The notes: a model not told the origin generated them from the sequence alone. A stretch of DNA of 64,000 nucleotides from Syntrophotalea carbinolica DSM 2380 (GCF_000012885.1 NC_007498.2:1736001-1800000), one strand, 5' to 3'. Counted from the first letter of the stretch, positions 54,331 through 63,104 are shown. A program made the numbers and translations.

Positions 54331-55446
54331 ATGGCGCATGTCGTTGTTATTGGCAGCACGGCTTTTTCCCTGCTCAACTTTCGTGGGGCATTGCTCGAGG
54401 GGCTGGTGCGCAGGGGACATAAAGTCGGAGCGGTTGCGCCGTCCGCTTCCGAAGAAATCAAGTCCCGTCTTGAGCGTATGGGGGTTTCCTATTTCGATGT
54501 CCCTCTGCGGCGAAGGGGTTTGACCCCTGTTGGCGACATGATCTATCTTTGGCGGCTTTTTCGTTTGTTTCGATCCATTAAGCCGGATCTTGTTTTGAGT
54601 TACACGATCAAGCCGGTTATTTTCGTATCTCTGGCCGCCCGGCTTGCAGGTATTCCTTATATTTCCTCCATGATAACAGGTCTTGGTTATACCTTTTCCA
54701 GCCATACGCATTTGGCCAGGGCATTGGGTGTCCTTGCTGTTTGCCTGTACAGGATCTCCCTGCGTCATAATCGTGTCGTGTTTTTTCAGAACCACGATGA
54801 TCTAAACGTTTTCACCGATCTGCATCTTTTGCCCGGGTATGTCCGATCCGTTGTCATACCCGGCTCCGGGGTCGACGTGGAGCATTTCACACCGGCGCCT
54901 TACCCCGATCGGGATGCTTTTTTAATGATCGCACGTCTGGTCAGGGAAAAAGGTGTATTCGAATACCTGGAGGCGGCAAAAGTGTTGAATGCCGATTACC
55001 CCAAGGTCCGCTTTCGCCTGGCGGGTTTCCCCGGAAAGGGAACCTCGTATCTTTCGGAGACGGACTTTGCCGAAGTTAACGGCGCGGGGGCGGTTGAGTA
55101 TCTCGGCAGGCTGAAAGATGTCCGATCTGCGATAGCGGATTGTTCGGTTTATGTCCTGCCCACTCATGGCGGCGAAGGTATTCCCCGCACGGTACTGGAG
55201 GCCATGGCTATGGGGCGAGCCGTGATCACCACGGATACCGCCGGCTGCAGGGAGGCTGTTGTCGACGGCAAGTCCGGTTTGCTGGTGGCTCCGCGCAATG
55301 TGCCGGCGTTGGTGGCGGCGATGAAACGTCTGCTTGACGGCCAACGGGAAAAGGCAAAAATGGGCGATGCCGGCAGAAAGAGGGCGGTTCAGATATACGA
55401 TGTGCGCAAGGTCAACAACATGATTTTCGAAAATTTGGAGCTTTGA
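54331..55446 (+). CDS. GT4-family glycosyltransferase, paralogue of the gene at 47.7 kb
   Basis: The product has 371 residues, with N-terminal VVVIGSTAFSLLNFRGALLEGLVRRGH, SYTIKPVIFVSLAA and the donor motif EGIPRTVLEAMAMGRAVITTDTAGCRE. The same segments in the same order occur in the protein at 47690-48805, and the two C-termini align to the end. The duplication is clear at protein level but old, since the DNA differs widely. GAGAGG precedes the ATG. Confidence 0.87.
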   Translation: MAHVVVIGSTAFSLLNFRGALLEGLVRRGHKVGAVAPSASEEIKSRLERMGVSYFDVPLRRRGLTPVGDMIYLWRLFRLFRSIKPDLVLSYTIKPVIFVSLAARLAGIPYISSMITGLGYTFSSHTHLARALGVLAVCLYRISLRHNRVVFFQNHDDLNVFTDLHLLPGYVRSVVIPGSGVDVEHFTPAPYPDRDAFLMIARLVREKGVFEYLEAAKVLNADYPKVRFRLAGFPGKGTSYLSETDFAEVNGAGAVEYLGRLKDVRSAIADCSVYVLPTHGGEGIPRTVLEAMAMGRAVITTDTAGCREAVVDGKSGLLVAPRNVPALVAAMKRLLDGQREKAKMGDAGRKRAVQIYDVRKVNNMIFENLEL

Positions 55447-55552
55447 TGGCTCGTAAAGGGCTACCTGTTTGGTATCTGGATGATCCGTGCGGGCATCTGC
55501 AGGCTTACGCACTTCTGAAAACGATCAAACCGCAGCACTGGGGGAAGGTTTT

Positions 55553-56617
55553 ATGATGGGAACGTTTCTGGACCCCGGGGATAATCGATGGCGCGATTTT
55601 CTCCGCGGGGTTCGCCATGATGTCTATCATTTGCCGGGTTATGTCGCTCTTGCAGCCCGTTGCGAAGGAGGGAGGCCCATCGCATTTCATGCGAGTGACG
55701 GTGAAGATGCCATGCTTGTACCTCTGTTGTTGCGCAGGGTGCCGCAGGGCCTGTGCCGCGGAGACGAACTATGGGATGCAGTCAGTCCTTATGGTTATGC
55801 CTCGCCGCTGTTTACACGACCCGATTCTTCGGAGGTTTGTCGCAGGCTCATGGAGACCTTCATCGGGGCCGCTTGTGATCAGGGGCTGGTTACCCTGTTT
55901 TTGCGTATGCATCCTCTGCTCGATGGTCCATTGCAGGTACTGTCCGGCATGGGAACTCTTGTCGAACATGGAAATACGGTGAGTATCGACCTGCGACAAT
56001 CTCCGGATGAATTGTCCAGAGACATGAGCACCAATCATCGCAGAGGAATACGCAAGCTGTGCAAAGCCGGATTTCATGCGGTGCTGGATGTCTGGGAATA
56101 TTTGCCCGATTTTGTTCGCATCTATCGCCAGACCATGGCGAGAGTGGGGGCCGAAGTCTTTTATTTTTTCAAAGAAAGCTACTTCGAGGATTTGCGCACA
56201 TTTCTCGAAGCACACCTTCATCTGTGCTGTGTGCTTTCCCCCGATGGCAAGGTTGCGGCGGCCGGGTTGTTTACTCTGGTCGACGGCATTCTGGAATATC
56301 ATCTCGGTGGCAGTCGGGACGATTATCTTGACTTTGCTCCGTCAAAAATTATGTTCGCTTTCATGCGAAATTGGGGGCAGCGACAAGGGGAGCGGTTATT
56401 TCACCTTGGGGGAGGCTTGGGGGGACGCAACGATTCTTTGTTTGCCTTCAAAGCAGGATTTTCCTCTCGATTAACGCCATTCCATACCTTTCGTCTGGTT
56501 CTGAACCAAAATCTATACTCTTCATTATGTGCCTCATGGGAAAAGCGAAGCGGCATGCCCATGTTTGGAATAGACTTTTTTCCAGCCTATAGAAAGATTG
56601 AAAAAACGGACACTTAG
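55553..56617 (+). CDS. FemAB/GNAT-like acyltransferase
   Basis: The product has 354 residues from the first of two ATGs at 55553, with GGGGAAGG upstream. The central part (DMSTNHRRGIRKLCKAGF, then DFVRIYRQTMARVGAEVFYFF) and the C-terminal LEYHLGGSRDDYLDFAPSKIMFAFMRNWGQRQGERLFHLGGG match the double-GNAT FemAB-like family (Acetyltransf_6 type). Known relatives transfer amino acids from aminoacyl-tRNA or acyl groups from CoA onto cell-wall or sugar amines. In an EPS cluster an acyl or aminoacyl transfer to an amino sugar is likely (inference). Confidence 0.75.
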   Translation: MMGTFLDPGDNRWRDFLRGVRHDVYHLPGYVALAARCEGGRPIAFHASDGEDAMLVPLLLRRVPQGLCRGDELWDAVSPYGYASPLFTRPDSSEVCRRLMETFIGAACDQGLVTLFLRMHPLLDGPLQVLSGMGTLVEHGNTVSIDLRQSPDELSRDMSTNHRRGIRKLCKAGFHAVLDVWEYLPDFVRIYRQTMARVGAEVFYFFKESYFEDLRTFLEAHLHLCCVLSPDGKVAAAGLFTLVDGILEYHLGGSRDDYLDFAPSKIMFAFMRNWGQRQGERLFHLGGGLGGRNDSLFAFKAGFSSRLTPFHTFRLVLNQNLYSSLCASWEKRSGMPMFGIDFFPAYRKIEKTDT

Positions 56618-56786
56618 ACTATGGTATTTGATGACGGATAAAGGTTTTGGCTCGACACGGTTTCGTTGTTTTTCGATATTTTGCAAGTGATTGTTATCGG
56701 ATGCAAACCTGAACATCTATTGCAGGTATGGTGAATAGAGCGAAGGGTTTCTTCGATCGGGTAAACTATAGTGAATGTCGTATGCC

Positions 56787-56802
56787 CCTGTGCCGGCACA
56801 GG
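56787..56802. promoter_or_regulatory. 16-bp perfect palindrome upstream of a sugar transferase gene
   Basis: CCTGTGCCGGCACAGG lies at 56787-56802 in the 296-base gap before the PglC-like gene, a position suitable for an operator. Only weak -10-like sequence (TATAGT near 56767) is seen upstream. No other feature is visible in this gap. Confidence 0.35.
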
Positions 56803-56913
56803 AAGGGGGCGGAGGGAAGGAGCATCGGTCGCGATCATGTCCTTTCGGATTGAGAGTGATAGGTTTCATGTTTCGTTTGACCGGGATAAACCCGAGGATG
56901 AGGAAGACCACGG

Positions 56914-57594
56914 ATGGAACTGCAGCCTGATATGTTCTTGAAGCGTTGTCTCGATCTGTTTTTTGCGGCGACCCTGTTACTGCTGTTGTTGCCGCTGTTG
57001 TCGGGGGTGTGGTTGCTGGTGCGCTGGAAATTGGGTAAACCCGTTTTTTTTCGACAGGTACGACCGGGGCTGAATGAGCGTCCCTTCACTTTGTACAAAT
57101 TCCGCACCATGAGCATGGATCGGGACAATGACGGCAATCTGCTGCCCGACGGGGCGCGCCTGACTTCCCTGGGGCGCATTCTGCGCAATACCAGTCTGGA
57201 TGAATTGCCCGAGTTGTTCAATGTTCTAAAGGGGGATATGAGCCTGGTCGGACCTCGGCCTTTGTATAGCAAGTATCTGCCCTGGTACAGTCAGCGCGAA
57301 CGCCTGAGACATACGATAAAACCGGGAATTACCGGCTGGGCCCAGATTAACGGACGTAACAGGTTGCCATGGGATCAGCGGCTGGCAATGGATGTCTGGT
57401 ATGTCGAAAACCGGTCCTTGCTTCTGGATGGTAAGATTTTATTGAAGACCGTCTCGTTTGTCCTGAACCGCCATGGAGTATCTGCCGATCCGGATCTGGT
57501 GGAAAACGATCTGGATATCGAACGGTGCGAGCTTTCAACGGACGGAACATATCGTGGAAATATGATTCCCAGAGGAAATCATGACGAAGCGTAA
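56914..57594 (+). CDS. PglC-like initiating phosphoglycosyl transferase
   Basis: The product has 226 residues. A membrane hairpin near the N-terminus (about 15-37) precedes PVFFRQVRPG, YKFRTM, TSLDELPELFNVLKGDMSLVGPRP (Asp-Glu dyad at 96-97), YSQRERLRHTIKPGITGWAQINGRN and DVWYVENRSLLLD, the monotopic PglC signature set. PglC enzymes transfer a phospho-bacillosamine-type sugar to undecaprenyl phosphate. It overlaps the following PglE-like aminotransferase by 14 bases, consistent with use of an acetamido-4-amino-type sugar. Confidence 0.87.
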   Translation: MELQPDMFLKRCLDLFFAATLLLLLLPLLSGVWLLVRWKLGKPVFFRQVRPGLNERPFTLYKFRTMSMDRDNDGNLLPDGARLTSLGRILRNTSLDELPELFNVLKGDMSLVGPRPLYSKYLPWYSQRERLRHTIKPGITGWAQINGRNRLPWDQRLAMDVWYVENRSLLLDGKILLKTVSFVLNRHGVSADPDLVENDLDIERCELSTDGTYRGNMIPRGNHDEA

Positions 57595-58795
57595 TATGCA
57601 TATCGCGGCAAAAGCGGACACCGATGATTGGTTGATGCCGCCCTGGCCGGTCTTTGATGAGAATGACATTGCGGCTGTGACTCAGGTTTTGCAGTCAGGC
57701 AAAGTCAATTACTGGACCGGTGAAATTGCGAACCGATTCGAGATGGAATTTGCCAAACGTTTTGGCGCCCGCTACGCCGTCGCCCTGGCGAATGGAACGG
57801 TCGCCCTGGAACTCGCTCTGCGCGCCCTCGGCATCGGTCCCGGTGACGAAGTGATAACCACCTGCCGGACCTTTATTGCTTCAGCAAGTGCGGTGGTGAT
57901 GTGTGGTGCTACGCCTGTGCTTGCCGATGTCGATCCGGATAGCCAGAACATCACCGCCGATGCGGTGGCCGGACTCCTGACCCCTCGAACCCGTGCGATC
58001 ATTGTTGTTCATCTTGCCGGTCGGCCTTGCGAAATGGATCCCATTATGGCATTGGCCCGTAAACATTCCTTGAAGGTGATCGAGGATTGTGCCCAGGCGC
58101 ATGGTGCGACGTATCGTGGGCTACCGGTGGGAAGTATCGGTGATGTCGGAACTTTTTCTTTCTGTCAGGATAAAATCATGACCACAGGCGGCGAAGGTGG
58201 CATGCTGATAACCAATGATGAAGCCTTGTGGGAAAGGGCCTGGGCCTATAAGGACCATGGACGAAACTATGCGGCCGCGCACACTCGGAACAAAAACCCC
58301 GGTTTTCAATGGTTATACGATACTTTCGGGACTAACTGGCGCATGACCGAGATGCAGGCGGCCCTGGGCTGTATGGCTCTGAAAAAACTTGATGAATGGT
58401 TAAGAATAAGGCGACGGAATGCCGGTCTACTGACGGAAGCTTTGCAAGGCCTTCCGGTTTTGCGACTGCCGCAGCCCCCGCCTCATATGGAGCATGCCTA
58501 TTATAAATATTACGGATTTTTGTGCCCTGATCATTTACAGGCTGCCTGGAACAGACATCGTATTCTGCAAGCATTCGAAGAGCTGGGAGTGCCTGGATTG
58601 ACCGGCACCTGTGGCGAGATTTACCTGGAAAAGGCTTTTAAGGATGCAGGACTGGGACCACTTGAACGATTACCGAATGCACGCCATCTAAATGACACAA
58701 GCCTCATGTTTCTTGTCCATCCCACGCTTAAAAGCGAAGATATCACTATGATGGCGGAGCGTATCAAAAAAGTCCTCACCAAGGCTTGCCGGTAA
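57581..58795 (+). CDS. DegT/DnrJ/EryC1 aminotransferase, PglE-like
   Basis: The product has 404 residues. Motifs are WPVFDENDIAAVTQVLQSGKVNYWTG, GTVALELALRALGIGPGDEV, the Asp of IEDCAQAHGA and the PLP lysine in FCQDKIMTTGGEGG (K198). It is predicted to aminate a UDP-4-keto-6-deoxyhexosamine made by a PglF-type dehydratase such as the gene at the right end of this window. Translation is coupled with the upstream PglC-like gene by a 14-base overlap. An eroded transposase follows about 60 bases later. Confidence 0.87.
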   Translation: MTKRNMHIAAKADTDDWLMPPWPVFDENDIAAVTQVLQSGKVNYWTGEIANRFEMEFAKRFGARYAVALANGTVALELALRALGIGPGDEVITTCRTFIASASAVVMCGATPVLADVDPDSQNITADAVAGLLTPRTRAIIVVHLAGRPCEMDPIMALARKHSLKVIEDCAQAHGATYRGLPVGSIGDVGTFSFCQDKIMTTGGEGGMLITNDEALWERAWAYKDHGRNYAAAHTRNKNPGFQWLYDTFGTNWRMTEMQAALGCMALKKLDEWLRIRRRNAGLLTEALQGLPVLRLPQPPPHMEHAYYKYYGFLCPDHLQAAWNRHRILQAFEELGVPGLTGTCGEIYLEKAFKDAGLGPLERLPNARHLNDTSLMFLVHPTLKSEDITMMAERIKKVLTKACR

Positions 58796-58852
58796 AATTC
58801 CCTCCATGTCAGGAACTGTAACCGATCCTCCCGTTATCTTTTTCGAACTCCT

Positions 58853-59136
58853 CTGCTTGTCTCTGGCCTGAACGAACAGGGCAATCGGGAGGTTCTGGGG
58901 TTGCGAATCGGCGACAGGGAATCCGAGGCGTTTTGGCTTGATACCTTTCGCTGCCTGAAAAAGTGTGGCCTCAAAGAGGTTCACTGCGTTGTTTCAGATG
59001 ACCATAGCGGGTTAGTGAACGCGGCTCAGTGCTGCTTCCAGGGCGAGGGCAATGTTGCCAGGATGATTTTCTGCGCAATATCCTTTCCCATGCCAGTTCG
59101 AAACACAAAAAGGATTTGGGCGAAGGGCTCAAACAC
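58853..59136 (+). pseudogene. Fragment of an IS256-family (mutator) transposase, frameshifted
   Basis: The frame reads VSGLNEQGNREVLGLRIGDRE and then SEAFWLDTFRCLKKCGLKEV and VVSDDHSGLVNAA, the conserved catalytic core of IS256-type transposases. About 59070 the match jumps frame (FLRNILSHASSKHKKDLGEG, near 59073-59130) and then stops. Both ends of the transposase and any terminal inverted repeats are missing. It is a dead remnant and marks a recombination scar inside the EPS cluster. Confidence 0.85.
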
Positions 59137-59466
59137 AGCAACTATTGGCCTTGATCAATCAGTGCTGTATGGTAGTCTTTCAGTAGGTATCAAAGACTTT
59201 ACAATTAACATGTTGTTGACCCGAGTACTAAACTTTTTTCTGGCATACAGACTTATTTAGCTGGGTTATGTATGAGGCTTTTTCACCAAACCGGCAAGTG
59301 TTCGTCAGCTCAGGCCAAGCACAGGGAGTTGCTCTGAAGATGTACTTGCAGTACGCCGAAGCGCAAGGACTGAACACGGAGTGAGGTGGCGTGCATCTGG
59401 AAGTTGCAGCACAAATTTTTATGAATTGTGCGGATTAAGCAACGATTTTAGAAAGGATGAGTCTCT
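59137..59466 (+). other. Non-coding stretch after the transposase remnant
   Basis: I see no gene in these 330 bases. They may hold decayed insertion-sequence DNA. Short frames lack ribosome-binding sites. AAAGGATGAG at 59452-59461 belongs to the next gene. Confidence 0.45.
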
Positions 59467-59988
59467 ATGTGCCAGGTTAAACATATCCATGAGATGGGTT
59501 GTAAAAGACCCTTGAGATTAAAAATCGAACAATTTGTTTTATCTACATTAATTACTTTAAAAATACCGCTGATCAGAAAGAAAATGAGAAAAAGTAAAAC
59601 CTGTCTTATGAATTATTTAGGGAAACACCGATCCCCATCTTTAACAAAGAAGGCTTCTAAACAGCTCCCGTCTCTCGATCTTAAGGCGGGAGATATTGTC
59701 AGGGTTCGCTCAAAAGAACAGATAAGGCAGACGCTGGATGAAAACGGGCGTTTGGGCGGATGCGCGTTCCTGGATGAAATGTGGCAATATTGTGGCGGGG
59801 AATATGCCGTGGTCAAAAAAATGGAGCATTTTTTTGACGAGGCGAGTGTTAAGATGCGCAAATCTCGCGATCTTGTCCTGCTCGATGGGATTCATTGTTC
59901 CGGCCAGGGTATCCCCATTTTTAAACATGCATGTGACCGATATTGCTTGCTTTTCTGGAAGGAAGCCTGGTTGGAAAAGGTTGAATAA
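59467..59988 (+). CDS. Conserved protein of polysaccharide clusters, unknown function
   Basis: The product has 173 residues. After a basic N-terminal part the core reads GDIVRVRSKEQIRQTLDENGRLGG, then FLDEMWQYCGGEYAVVKK and DGIHCSGQG, and ends CLLFWKEAWLEKVE. I recognise this as a family found beside polysaccharide or acyltransferase genes, with conserved Cys residues in the YCG, HCSG and YCLLFWKEAWL positions that could bind a metal. No reaction is known to me. AAAGGATGAG lies before the ATG. The gene follows the transposase remnant and begins the more AT-rich part of the cluster. Confidence 0.7.
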   Translation: MCQVKHIHEMGCKRPLRLKIEQFVLSTLITLKIPLIRKKMRKSKTCLMNYLGKHRSPSLTKKASKQLPSLDLKAGDIVRVRSKEQIRQTLDENGRLGGCAFLDEMWQYCGGEYAVVKKMEHFFDEASVKMRKSRDLVLLDGIHCSGQGIPIFKHACDRYCLLFWKEAWLEKVE

Positions 59989-60052
59989 AACAGCGTCGTT
60001 TCTCATGCTTGAATCCGAGAGGTAGCGGCGGAAAAGAAGTGTACGCACCATT

Positions 60053-60082
60053 GTGTCCATCTGGAATTTCCGGCGTGGACAC
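60053..60082. repeat. Short inverted repeat before the fusion phosphoglycosyl transferase gene
   Basis: GTGTCCA (60053-60059) and TGGACAC (60076-60082) flank 16 bases. It may be a weak terminator of the preceding gene or an operator; the evidence is only the symmetry. Confidence 0.3.
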
Positions 60083-60191
60083 TACTTGTTCAGCTTGAAT
60101 TATTCTTAAAACTACGCTTGCCGTTTCGCGCAAACCCCGCATGGATAAGCCCAACTTACCCGGACGCTTTAGGGGAGAGCCAAAAAAGTTC

Positions 60192-61238
60192 ATGAAAATC
60201 TACGTGAATATATTCAAGCGGATTTTTGATTTTATCGTTACATTTGTCGGACTTACATTGCTGCTACCAGTATTGTTCTGCCTTGCGATACTGGTCAAAC
60301 TTTCCTCTCCCGGCCCGATTCTTTTCAAACAACAACGCATGGGGCAGGGGGGCAAACCCTTCATTTTCTTCAAATTTCGTACCATGAGAGTTGATGCTCC
60401 GGGGACAGGTCCTGGGGTTACCTGCGGGAACGATCCAAGGATTACCCCGGTAGGTCGCTTACTGCGTAAAACCAAGCTTGATGAACTGCCGCAGCTCTTT
60501 AATGTTCTTCGGGGCGACATGTCCTTAGTCGGACCAAGACCGGAGTTAATCAAATATGTGCAATATCATAGAGAAGACTTTGCCAAGATCCTTTCTGTTA
60601 AACCGGGCATAACGGATAATGCGGCTATCGATTACCGGTATGAAGAAGAGATATTGAAAGTCTGCAAAGATGTGGAATCGGCCTATATAGAAAAAGTTCT
60701 CCCTGAAAAAATCAAGTTGTATCACAAATATATTGAGGGTATCTCTTTTCGGACAGACCTGTCCCTGATATTTCGAACCTTCCTGCGTTTATTTGATTTG
60801 CCTCGCTTGCTGGAGCCATTTGGTATCGTGAAAAAGCAATGCAAAGTCTGCGAGGGCGTTCATGTCTGCCTGGTTGGGGCAAATCACCTGCAGAACGATT
60901 TGTTTGTCGCCTTGATGAAAAATGTCCTTCATTGCCGATGCAGGTTTACAAATATAGGCTCCAGGCACGAACTATCTCAAGTGATCTGGAACGAAACGGT
61001 CCAAAAGAATCTACTTTTTCTCGACTGTTTTGCTTTGGGAAATGGCGATGTAGAAGAAATTCTCCATTCAGTTAGGCAGGCCATTCCGTGCGGTACACGA
61101 TTGGCATTCTATAATTACCGGGAAAGCGCCACCTCTGAAGAAACGGTTTTGGCCCTTGGTGTGCGGTGTGTTTTTCATCCCGGCGACTCTCCCCAGCAGT
61201 TCTGTCTCGGAACCAGGGCTATTTTGAATGAAATGTAG
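60192..61238 (+). CDS. Phosphoglycosyl transferase fused to a CsgD/VpsT-like receiver domain without HTH
   Basis: The product has 348 residues from the ATG at 60192 (an ATG at 60141 would add 17 residues). Residues 1-205 are a complete small phosphoglycosyl transferase: membrane segment about 12-35, KFRTM, KLDELPQLFNVLRGDMSLVGPRPE with the Asp-Glu dyad at 97-98, and KPGITDNAAIDYRYEEE, the branch with N-A-A rather than A-Q-I-N-G. Residues about 222-348 are a different domain: VHVCLVGANHLQNDLF, LLFLDCFALGN with a phosphoacceptor-like Asp (D278), and ALGVRCVFHPGD-x-x-QQFCLGTRAIL. The last resembles the GVFY...GIRAI end of CsgD/VpsT/EpsA receiver domains. The LuxR-type helix-turn-helix that normally follows is absent, and the stop codon comes right after the receiver. 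Confidence 0.8.
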   Translation: MKIYVNIFKRIFDFIVTFVGLTLLLPVLFCLAILVKLSSPGPILFKQQRMGQGGKPFIFFKFRTMRVDAPGTGPGVTCGNDPRITPVGRLLRKTKLDELPQLFNVLRGDMSLVGPRPELIKYVQYHREDFAKILSVKPGITDNAAIDYRYEEEILKVCKDVESAYIEKVLPEKIKLYHKYIEGISFRTDLSLIFRTFLRLFDLPRLLEPFGIVKKQCKVCEGVHVCLVGANHLQNDLFVALMKNVLHCRCRFTNIGSRHELSQVIWNETVQKNLLFLDCFALGNGDVEEILHSVRQAIPCGTRLAFYNYRESATSEETVLALGVRCVFHPGDSPQQFCLGTRAILNEM

Positions 61239-61282
61239 CGGACTTTGCACTCAGAATTCATTAATTTAAAAAGGATATTTCT

Positions 61283-62179
61283 ATGTTGGTTAGCTCTGTT
61301 ACTGAACTTATAGGGAATGTACCAACCATTCAACTATCAAAAATATCCACGGGAAATGTTTTTGCTAAAGCCGAGTTTCTCAACCCCGGTGGCAGTATTA
61401 AAGATAGAGTGGCCAGGAACATCATTGATTCGGCAAAGAAAGAAGGGAAACTTACATCCGGCATGACTATTATTGAAGCCACTTCAGGGAATACAGGCAT
61501 CAGCCTTGCGTGGGTAGGAGCTCAATGTGGTCATCACGTCGTTTGCGTCATGCCGGAAAACGTCAGCGAAGAGAGAATGAAAATTATCCGGGCTTTTGGC
61601 GGAGAAACCATTTCTACGCCTGCTGATGAAAACCTCATCGGTTGTTTGAAAAAAGCAAAGGAAATCATGCAGTTAGAACCAGGAAAATATTTTTTTGTTA
61701 ACCAATTTTCAAATCCCCACAATCCGGAGACTCATTATAAGCAAACCGGCGCTCAAATCTGGGACGACCTGAAGGGTGAGATAGATATTTTTGTCGCAGG
61801 TGTTGGAAGCGGCGGTACGCTTCAGGGGGTAGCAAAGTTTCTGAAAGAAAAAAATCCTGCTATTAAAATAATTGCCGTTGAACCGAAGAACAGCGCAACA
61901 CTCTTGGGAAAGGAGCCAGGATTACACCAGATCCAAGGAATTGGTGACGGTTTCATCCCCGAGGTTCTCGACCTTGATCTGGTGGATAGCGTTTTTACCG
62001 TCTCGGACGAGGAAGCAATCGATACAACACGAAAGCTCTCTCGGCAAGAGGGCCTGTTGGTGGGGACTTCATCCGGAGCCAATGTGTTTGCAGCTCTTCA
62101 ATTCGATAATGGCCGGAATCGCGTGGTTACCGTCTTGCCTGACCGCGCGGAAAGGTATTTCAGCACAGCCTTAATTTAG
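61283..62179 (+). CDS. Cysteine-synthase-family PLP enzyme in the EPS cluster
   Basis: The product has 298 residues. The PLP lysine is in NPGGSIKDRVARN (K40), with ATSGNTGISLAW, the phosphate loop GVGSGGTLQGV and a C-terminal VGTSSGANVFAAL. This is the CysK/CysM/SbnA fold family. It is shorter than typical CysK and AT-rich, and it sits between a sugar transferase and an acyltransferase rather than with cysE or sulfur genes. A beta-replacement making a modified amino acid (for example diaminopropionate-type) for polymer decoration is as likely as bulk cysteine synthesis; this is inference. AAAAGGA precedes the ATG. Confidence 0.85.
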   Translation: MLVSSVTELIGNVPTIQLSKISTGNVFAKAEFLNPGGSIKDRVARNIIDSAKKEGKLTSGMTIIEATSGNTGISLAWVGAQCGHHVVCVMPENVSEERMKIIRAFGGETISTPADENLIGCLKKAKEIMQLEPGKYFFVNQFSNPHNPETHYKQTGAQIWDDLKGEIDIFVAGVGSGGTLQGVAKFLKEKNPAIKIIAVEPKNSATLLGKEPGLHQIQGIGDGFIPEVLDLDLVDSVFTVSDEEAIDTTRKLSRQEGLLVGTSSGANVFAALQFDNGRNRVVTVLPDRAERYFSTALI

Positions 62180-62216
62180 ATTCTTCAAGCGGGGTGAGAA
62201 TAAAGAGGAGAAAACT

Positions 62217-63104
62217 ATGGAAGAACATAGTGTCTTTTATGAGTTTTATAAAAATGCCGGATTTAAGGTGTACTCCTCGTCAAGTGGTGAATGGTGCGAA
62301 CTTCAGCCGAAAATGCTGATGTCCATCCCATACCATTGCCTCATCAATCCCAAGCAGGAAGAAATGGATCATTTGCTGAATATTTCAGGGGCCTGGGGGC
62401 TGCGATTTCCGACAGAGTTGGAAAATTACGGATTTTTCAGCAAATTGGAGGTTTGTGATCATGCCGGTTATGATCTTAAATATCTAAAGAAAAAGTTTCG
62501 AAACCGGGTTTCGAAAGGAATGAAAAATTGCGAGATAAGATCTGTAAGCATTGAGGAATTAAGAAATCAGGGCTATAAATTAAACCTGCTTACTTTGAGA
62601 CGTCAAAACAGAAATGATCCGAGGGCAAATCTGGAATACTGGCATAAAATATGCGCTAGTTTAGAGAAAGGTAACGGAGTAAATATTCTCGGTGCATACT
62701 ACCAGGAACAACTGGCTGCGTATGTGGTTATTCTGGAAACGCCAACTATGACGGAGATGATTATTCAAAACTCTGATTCAAGACTGCTGAACTACTGTCC
62801 GAATAATTTATTGACATATCATGTGACGCGGCATTACCTGACGGAAAAAAGTAACCCTGTCCCCATATGTTATGGTTTAGGTTCCCTTGAAGAAACCCCG
62901 GAGTTGGATAGATATAAAATAGGAATGGGTTATGTAATGCAGCCAATTAAGCAACGTTTGTACTTTAGGAAAAAAATAAGAGCTTTTCTTCGACCATCAC
63001 TGATTTATCCTGGAGAATTTATCAATAAACATATTGTAAAGGGACGAAGCTATAAGCTGGATAAGAGCTGTGCCATGCTGAAGCGCTATCTGGAGCAGCA
63101 ATGA
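62217..63104 (+). CDS. FemAB/GNAT-like acyltransferase (second, AT-rich copy)
   Basis: The product has 295 residues. The segment KKKFRNRVSKGMKNCEIRSV, then LTLRRQNRNDPRANLEYWHKIC, and QEQLAAYVVIL...IQNSDSRLLNYCPNNLLTYH, match the GNAT half of FemAB-like polysaccharide acyltransferases. It is diverged from the other member at 55.6 kb. AAAGAGGAG lies at good spacing before the ATG. It starts 37 bases after the cysteine-synthase-like gene, so the two are probably one transcript and may work in sequence (amino acid made, then transferred). Substrates are not known. Confidence 0.65.
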   Translation: MEEHSVFYEFYKNAGFKVYSSSSGEWCELQPKMLMSIPYHCLINPKQEEMDHLLNISGAWGLRFPTELENYGFFSKLEVCDHAGYDLKYLKKKFRNRVSKGMKNCEIRSVSIEELRNQGYKLNLLTLRRQNRNDPRANLEYWHKICASLEKGNGVNILGAYYQEQLAAYVVILETPTMTEMIIQNSDSRLLNYCPNNLLTYHVTRHYLTEKSNPVPICYGLGSLEETPELDRYKIGMGYVMQPIKQRLYFRKKIRAFLRPSLIYPGEFINKHIVKGRSYKLDKSCAMLKRYLEQQ

